From Bacteroidaceae bacterium (GTDB lineage Bacteria > Bacteroidota > Bacteroidia > Bacteroidales > Bacteroidaceae), in NCBI GenBank assembly GCA_900768625.1, contig CAAGDO010000036.1, positions 1-9,634 on the forward strand: a stretch of DNA of 9,634 nt, written 5' to 3'. The notes under the pieces are model-generated. The model made no database searches. It saw only the letters and a list, made by a program, of their open reading frames with translations, and was not told the origin of the DNA. Shown piece after piece: positions 5,616 through 9,634 of this stretch. Made by a program: the position numbers and the translations under genes. Every line of letters starts with the position of its first letter. Positions within the stretch are counted from its first letter, which is position 1.

Positions 5616-5675
5616 ACATGTCCGTTCTGATCCGGCATTCGCTCGTAAGCGCCACCAAAGATAGAACGAACATGT
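5616..5675 (-). other. Long hairpin between esterase and adenosyltransferase genes
   Basis: The arms 5616-5628 and 5663-5675 pair over 13 bp, with one U-G in the minus-strand transcript. The 34-base loop holds a smaller hairpin, CGCT-CGTA-AGCG, at 5640-5651. It is followed on the minus strand by CTTTTG, a poor U-run. It could be a weak terminator for the esterase gene, a processing site, or a leader structure for the adenosyltransferase gene. Confidence 0.45.
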
Positions 5676-5732
5676 GACAGAATGATGACTCGCACCGCGT
5701 CCTCCTGTACAATCAAGGAAAGACAGCAGGAA

Positions 5733-7250
5733 TCAGCGTGTGACTTTCATGCGAAAAGTGGAGCAAGGATAGCCTTGGGCGTTCACCAGATTGGCATGCG
5801 TAAAAGGCTGCCATCCATAGCGCACCTCCACGGGTTGGGCCACTTCGGGACAACGGAGCAGCACATCATTGCCCTGAATCGTGGCTTGCGCAGCAGGATA
5901 GAACCTGCCGTCAGCACCTGCCAGTTCGAAGGTGAGCAAACGGTCAGAATCCTGCGGATGCATACCCTCGGCATAATCAAAGCGCACAATTGCACCGCCT
6001 TTGCCGTCGGCCGTAGCAGCCACGGGACGCGGTCCTTCAGGAACCACCTGCTTCCAACCATACACATGGTGAAGTGCAGAAGCAGCCAAACGTTCGCCCA
6101 CAGGAGCTTTGCGTCGAGGGTGGACGTCAAGCGAATCGCCAAGGTCTGAGCAGACCGTCATCCACGTGTGGGGAAGCGAATCAGCCAGCAAGCGCTGACT
6201 GTTTCGGAATTCAGGCCAGATGCCACGAGTGGCGATGCTCGACAGCTGGACCGTGAGGAACGGCAGGTCGGGTTGACCGAAAGCCTCGCGCCAGCAGCGT
6301 TCGAGCATGGGGAAGAGGCGGGCATGCACCTGAGGCAAGTCGGCGTTGGATTCCCCTTGATACCATGCCACGCCCTTGATGCCATAAGGAAGAATCGGAC
6401 GAAGCGCCTCGTCGTAGAGGAATGTCGGGGCATAGGGATGTCGATGGGGACGCGAAGGTTCTGCCGCCTTGAGATTGTAATCCGCACGCTGGCGGGCCCA
6501 TTCCATGATGTTGGGGTTGCGACGCCAATCGCCTTGCAACATTTCCGGCATTTGGGCCTTGAGCATGGTCGAGTCAATCCAGCCCTCAGTGGTCGAACCG
6601 CCCACAGCATTGCAGATGATGCCCACATGACACTTCAAGCTGTCGGCCAGCACGCGTCCGAAATGAAAACCGATGGCCGAAAAGGGGCGGGCCGTTGAGG
6701 AAGAGCAGCGCGCCCATTGTCCTGTCTGATGCACCAGATGACGATCAATGCTATCGGTGAACGACTTCGTCCACACCTGAGCGTAGACGGGCCAGGGACT
6801 GGGCATGTGAAGCAGATGAAGCCGACTGAGCGTGTCGGCAGCGGCCAAATCGCGGCGGGCTGTGGCTATGATGCCCAAGGTCAGCTCCATGTTCGACTGT
6901 CCGGAGCAGAGCCACACTTCGCCCACCCACACATCTTTCAGCGTCCTCTCCTCGCCTTCCGTGCGGAAGGTAAGCGTATAAGGACCTCCAGCAGGCAGTG
7001 CAGGAAGTTTGGCCTTCCAGCGTCCTTCTGCGTCTGTACGGGCGCGGGCCTTGTAGCGTTTTCCGTTTTCGGCCTGGAGGATGGCCGTGATGGTTGTACG
7101 AAGCTGGGCGGAAGCCTGCAGAAGGATGGGACGGTTGCGCTGTAGCACCATGGAGTTGCCATAGGTCATAGGCAGACGAATCGCCTGCTGAGCGTAGGTG
7201 GTCAAAAAGGCCGACAACGCGAGAACGAGAGTCAGAAAGGTTCGCAACAT
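5733..7250 (-). CDS. Secreted sialate O-acetylesterase family protein (SGNH-type)
   Basis: A 505-residue exported esterase. Residues 1-20 are a Sec signal peptide (MLRTFLTLVLALSAFLTTYA) with probable cleavage before QQ; no lipobox cysteine, so periplasmic or secreted. Next comes a beta domain (about 21-108), then the hydrolase domain: CSGQSNME at 115-122 with likely nucleophile Ser119, GGSTTEGWI at 217-225, WYQGESN at 296-302, and DSLDVHP at 372-378 with probable Asp375 and His377 of the triad. A C-terminal beta region follows from about 405. This order fits the sialate O-acetylesterase (SASA) family, which removes acetyl groups from sialic acids or, in many Bacteroidota, from plant or host glycans; the substrate cannot be read from sequence. 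No SusC/D or glycosidase is nearby. The leader holds a hairpin with a T-run that may regulate it. Confidence 0.9.
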   Translation of the reverse strand: MLRTFLTLVLALSAFLTTYAQQAIRLPMTYGNSMVLQRNRPILLQASAQLRTTITAILQAENGKRYKARARTDAEGRWKAKLPALPAGGPYTLTFRTEGEERTLKDVWVGEVWLCSGQSNMELTLGIIATARRDLAAADTLSRLHLLHMPSPWPVYAQVWTKSFTDSIDRHLVHQTGQWARCSSSTARPFSAIGFHFGRVLADSLKCHVGIICNAVGGSTTEGWIDSTMLKAQMPEMLQGDWRRNPNIMEWARQRADYNLKAAEPSRPHRHPYAPTFLYDEALRPILPYGIKGVAWYQGESNADLPQVHARLFPMLERCWREAFGQPDLPFLTVQLSSIATRGIWPEFRNSQRLLADSLPHTWMTVCSDLGDSLDVHPRRKAPVGERLAASALHHVYGWKQVVPEGPRPVAATADGKGGAIVRFDYAEGMHPQDSDRLLTFELAGADGRFYPAAQATIQGNDVLLRCPEVAQPVEVRYGWQPFTHANLVNAQGYPCSTFRMKVTR

Positions 7251-7296
7251 AGAAAGACAGATAGTAGTGATGGATATGGTTTTAGGATGTTCTTTT

Positions 7297-7315
7297 TATA
7301 TATATAGAGAGAGAG
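7297..7315. repeat. (TA)5(GA)n dinucleotide tract in the esterase leader
   Basis: TA repeats at 7297-7306 run directly into alternating GA at 7307-7315. The tract lies about 50 bases before the esterase ATG, inside its predicted leader. Confidence 0.7.
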
Positions 7316-7330
7316 CTTATCTAAGGGTAC

Positions 7331-7355
7331 AAAAAAAGGGATACCGCTGTATCCC
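7331..7355 (-). terminator. Terminator or attenuator hairpin in the esterase leader
   Basis: GGGATAC (7338-7344), a 4-base loop and GTATCCC (7349-7355) form a perfect 7-bp hairpin followed on the minus strand by a T7 run at 7331-7337. This is the layout of an intrinsic terminator. It lies downstream of the promoter predicted at 7399-7429 and before the esterase ATG. It may therefore attenuate the esterase or simply end transcription from the membrane-protein gene. Confidence 0.6.
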
Positions 7356-7383
7356 AACCATTGTTAACCTTAAATCTAATACT

Positions 7384-7500
7384 ATGAAAAACACGTTGCA
7401 AAATTACGCATATTCTCCGTTTATGCAAGAGACATCACGATTTTTTTCTCTTGAAAGCGTATTTTTCTTCATAACTTGCCTGTTTGTAAGGTTTGATTGA
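7384..7500 (+). CDS. Possible 38-aa plus-strand ORF
   Basis: The ATG is preceded by TTAACCTTAAATCTAATACT, an AT-rich leader of the kind I associate with starts of exported proteins in Bacteroides and Prevotella. The peptide begins MKNTLQNYAYSPFMQ and ends in a hydrophobic stretch (VFFFITCLFVRFD), which could be a membrane segment. It is the only plus-strand candidate in the window. No TAnnTTTG box faces it. It may be a small membrane peptide, the remains of a lost gene start, or chance. It overlaps the promoter proposed for the esterase on the other strand. Confidence 0.25.
   Translation: MKNTLQNYAYSPFMQETSRFFSLESVFFFITCLFVRFD
7399..7429 (-). promoter_or_regulatory. Promoter candidate for the esterase gene
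   Basis: On the minus strand CTTG (7426-7429), 19 bases and TAATTTTG (7399-7406) match the Bacteroidota consensus with one difference. It predicts a leader of about 140 bases that includes the hairpin at 7338-7355. Confidence 0.55.
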
Positions 7501-7529
7501 CAAATACAGCACTAATGAATAGATTAAGC

Positions 7530-7991
7530 CTAGTCCAGATCCGTAAAGTAATAGTATACGCCGAGTAGCGCCAGGAGAAACACCGCCCTTAAAGCATAGA
7601 GCCATGCATCGCGTCGACTCTGCTTTTCGTCGGGATGAAGCAAGGCCTTGACGGCATACCCCATCAGTGTCGCGGAGGAGAAAAATATCACGACCGCCAT
7701 AAAACTGAGCTTCACCATATCCCAGTCATCGCGCAAAGATTTCAACCATTGGTGGAATCCCTCGCGACTGGAAAATGGCGCAAACGGCACATACTGCCAT
7801 GCATCTTCGGAAAAAAGCAAAACCATCACCGTCATCAACGTAAGCATCACCAGCCAGTTGATGAGCGAAAACACAACGACTTGCGGGCGAGTGAGTCTGA
7901 AATGATGGAAATCACGGATGTTCCGTAGCGTATTCCAAAGGGCAATGCAGGGGCATACGATGCAAAAGCCCCAAATGAAGAAGGAATGCAT
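7530..7991 (-). CDS. Small membrane protein, four predicted helices
   Basis: A 153-residue protein I do not recognise. Four hydrophobic segments fit transmembrane helices at about 3-22, 38-60, 93-115 and 129-149. The loop between helices 2 and 3 (about 61-92) carries aromatic and charged residues (WQYVPF, FHQWLKSLRDDWDMVK), and the loop between 3 and 4 is basic (HPDEKQSRRD). The protein is probably in the inner membrane. The frame extends to an ATG at 8117, but this would run through the strong hairpin at 8034-8067 and give a low-complexity proline/serine-rich leader, so I start at the ATG at 7991 (MHSFFIWGF). The epimerase gene ends 172 bases upstream with a hairpin between, so it may depend on read-through. 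No promoter box is visible. Confidence 0.65.
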   Translation of the reverse strand: MHSFFIWGFCIVCPCIALWNTLRNIRDFHHFRLTRPQVVVFSLINWLVMLTLMTVMVLLFSEDAWQYVPFAPFSSREGFHQWLKSLRDDWDMVKLSFMAVVIFFSSATLMGYAVKALLHPDEKQSRRDAWLYALRAVFLLALLGVYYYFTDLD

Positions 7992-8033
7992 GGACAGGCT
8001 TGAACAAGGGGAATGAAAGGGGAAAAGAGAGGA

Positions 8034-8067
8034 AGCACCTCCGCTGCAATTTGCATCCGGAGGTGCT
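8034..8067 (-). terminator. Hairpin after the epimerase gene, probable terminator
   Basis: AGCACCTCCG (8034-8043) and CGGAGGTGCT (8058-8067) are perfect 10-bp arms. The loop holds a second palindrome, TGCAA-T-TTGCA. On the minus strand a pyrimidine run (TTCCTCTCTTTTCC) follows, not a clean T tract, so termination may be partial. Confidence 0.55.
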
Positions 8068-8163
8068 CCCGGGAGATTCAGGCGAATATGGCTGAAAAGA
8101 GGCGAAAAGAACGTCAAGCGTCAGCCGACAAGGGGCGTCCCATAACGGTCAAAAGCCCCCGTT

Positions 8164-9036
8164 TCAGAACACCTCGACTGCGTATCCTCCCTTCCACACT
8201 TCGCCTTCACGCGCACAGTTGATGAAAGGACGTTCTTCGACGCTACCCTCGAAATGCTGATGGTCGCAAAGGCCATACCAAGGCTCAGCGCAAACGAAGG
8301 GGGAATGCAAACCTTGCGGACTCCAGAAGAGCCACACCGGAGCCGTACTTTCCACGCGGGCCACGGGCTGATGGTTGAGGTCGAGCACTGTGGCAGCGCT
8401 CACCTGATGAGCGTCGAAGATAAGGGCTTCGTTGCTGAAAGTCTCCACTTCAAGATTGATCAGTCCCTCGGCATTGAAAGGAACGGGGTGCTTCTCGGCT
8501 TCCAGACAACCCTGGTCACCAGCACGCCAGAGGTATTCAGGCTTGCCTTCAAGTTTGAGATAACCGTCGACGGTGTTCTTCTCCTTCCAGTCGGGAAGGG
8601 CGATAGCGGGGTGACCACCCATCTGGAACCACAACGGAGCCGATCCCAGATTCTTCACTTCGAAGTCTGCAATGAGTTTACGGCCTTCGAGACGGTAGGT
8701 CACAGCCAGATGAAAAGCGAAAGGATACACCTCAAAGGTGCCCACGGTGCTGTTGAACTCAAAACGAACACTGTCAGCCTTACGTTCTGTCGGCAACCAA
8801 TTCACCTCGCGCACAATACCGTGCTTGGGAATTTTCACTTCATTTCCGTCGATGCGGCAAACGCCGTTCCACATTCCGCCCACGATGGGGAAGAGGATAG
8901 GCGAACGACCATGCCACCAGCGGGCATCGCCTTGCCAGAGATATTCACGTCCGGTGTTGACGTCCTTCACGCTTTGAACTTCGGCGCCCACGGGGCTGAT
9001 GGTCACGCAGAGTGCCTCATTGCTGATTGTTTCCAT
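8164..9036 (-). CDS. Aldose 1-epimerase family protein, LacX-like
   Basis: A 290-residue cytosolic protein of the galactose mutarotase fold. Such proteins interconvert alpha and beta anomers of free or phosphorylated sugars; LacX-like members have poorly defined substrates. Family features: HGRSPILFPIVG at 42-53 with Arg44, KHG at 71-73 with His72, GGHPAIALP at 140-148 with the likely acid/base His142, and CAEPWYGLCD at 249-258 with the likely catalytic Glu251. Length fits the family. The frame is open to 9261, but METISNEALCVTISP (ATG at 9036) begins with the expected first strand, and the promoter at 9127-9157 lies inside the extension. There is no signal peptide, unlike many secreted Bacteroidota mutarotases. 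No sugar operon surrounds it, so a general housekeeping role is likely. Confidence 0.9.
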   Translation of the reverse strand: METISNEALCVTISPVGAEVQSVKDVNTGREYLWQGDARWWHGRSPILFPIVGGMWNGVCRIDGNEVKIPKHGIVREVNWLPTERKADSVRFEFNSTVGTFEVYPFAFHLAVTYRLEGRKLIADFEVKNLGSAPLWFQMGGHPAIALPDWKEKNTVDGYLKLEGKPEYLWRAGDQGCLEAEKHPVPFNAEGLINLEVETFSNEALIFDAHQVSAATVLDLNHQPVARVESTAPVWLFWSPQGLHSPFVCAEPWYGLCDHQHFEGSVEERPFINCAREGEVWKGGYAVEVF

Positions 9037-9126
9037 TTGCTTATCGGTGTTTCGATGATGAGGAGCGTGCAGGTTGGGGCTTCGGGAGAAGGCTCTGCCT
9101 GATGCTCTAATTAAGTATTGATGCGA

Positions 9127-9157
9127 CAAATGTAGGCATTTCTTGCGAAATGGCAAA
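9127..9157 (-). promoter_or_regulatory. Consensus promoter of the epimerase gene
   Basis: On the minus strand TTTG (9154-9157), exactly 19 bases and TACATTTG (9127-9134) match the Bacteroidota promoter fully. Transcription would start near 9120, with a leader of about 85 bases. Confidence 0.8.
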
Positions 9158-9634
9158 CATAACGGAGATTTTGATGAGGGGACTAAGGTTGGGATAATCG
9201 TTGAAATAAAGAGGTCTATGCAAGGAGTTTGACTTGAGATTGAATTTTCTAGACTTAACAACCAAGCTAAGCGTTAAAATATAGGTCAATTCTGTTTTTT
9301 GGCCACAAAAGTCTATCAATCAAAAGATAAAATTCTTAATTTTGCCTCAGCTATGCCCATATCAAAAGCTTTAATAGGCTAAAGTTGGGCAGACTTACTT
9401 ATGATAATAGGCGTTTTTGTACGCTTTGGTTTTGACGCTATAAGAATCTAGCAGTTCCCATTCAGTTTGTCAAAAACAAAGCAATGCAGAACGCCTCATG
9501 GAGTGTATTACTCAAGTTTTCTCTAAAAAGAATGACTAAAAAAGCAAAAAATAGCAGATTTGGGCTTTTGTTTTGAGTTTCAGGTGGTTGTGGCAGTTGT
9601 TGGCTTTAAGTGACGTTCGTGAGGAAATGCGAAA
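9158..9634. other. Gene-free AT-rich region at the right edge
   Basis: No convincing gene, RNA gene or array is visible in these 477 bases; all frames are broken by stops. One minus-strand frame enters from the right edge and stays open for 32 codons (FRISSRTSLK ... CYFLLF) to a stop at 9536-9538. It could be the last part of a gene to the right, but the composition does not persuade me. A TAATTTTG box on the plus strand at about 9337-9344 has no matching -33 box. Decayed mobile-element sequence is possible. Confidence 0.4.

Noticed and set aside
5572..5732. Cobalamin riboswitch before the adenosyltransferase gene
   Set aside because: I find no B12-box sequence or multi-stem arrangement, only one hairpin.
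6168..6698. Plus-strand open frame of 176 codons
   Set aside because: It is a shadow of the GC-rich esterase gene, which has a signal peptide and all catalytic motifs.
8254..9102. Long plus-strand open frame of 282 codons
   Set aside because: It is antisense to the well-supported epimerase gene, has no family features, and no promoter faces it.

Overview
The window looks like chromosomal DNA from a Bacteroidota bacterium, most likely Prevotella or a close relative. Several genes are preceded by the Bacteroidota promoter pattern (TTTG or a near match, 18-20 bases, then TAnnTTTG). Shine-Dalgarno sequences are mostly absent, and the small acidic DUF2795 protein and the N-terminal HTH type of the leftmost gene are familiar from this group. 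Every gene I can support lies on the minus strand. Species assignment is inference.

Left part (1-3150), accessory in character. A two-gene unit of unknown function (an HTH protein cut by the left edge and a 128-residue protein) has a recognisable promoter at 1478-1507. Between promoter and gene sits a 182-bp MITE-like element full of nested inverted repeats. Upstream lies a 432-residue protein that I read as a tentative HNH-type nuclease, with its own well-formed promoter. A 41-bp copy of the MITE end lies in inverted orientation beyond that promoter, so the gene is bracketed by TA-flanked inverted repeats 1.9 kb apart.

Middle part (3150-4990). A toxin-antitoxin-like pair (RelE/HigB-like protein followed by an XRE antitoxin, 4-bp overlap) lies between two 107-bp direct repeats with 104 identical positions. 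The repeat is the 3' end plus terminator of the neighbouring DUF2795 gene. This resembles insertion of a small islet into the 3' end of that gene and gives the pair a borrowed terminator.

Right part (5000-9160), housekeeping and metabolic. It holds PduO-type cob(I)alamin adenosyltransferase, a secreted SGNH-type sialate O-acetylesterase-like enzyme, a small four-helix membrane protein, and a LacX-like aldose epimerase. The last has the best promoter in the window. The esterase leader carries a hairpin with a T-run and could be attenuated. From 9160 to the right edge I see no convincing gene.

The main candidates for something new are the TA islet in its direct repeats, the bracketed HNH-like gene, and the uncharacterised HTH/128-residue pair with the MITE in its leader.
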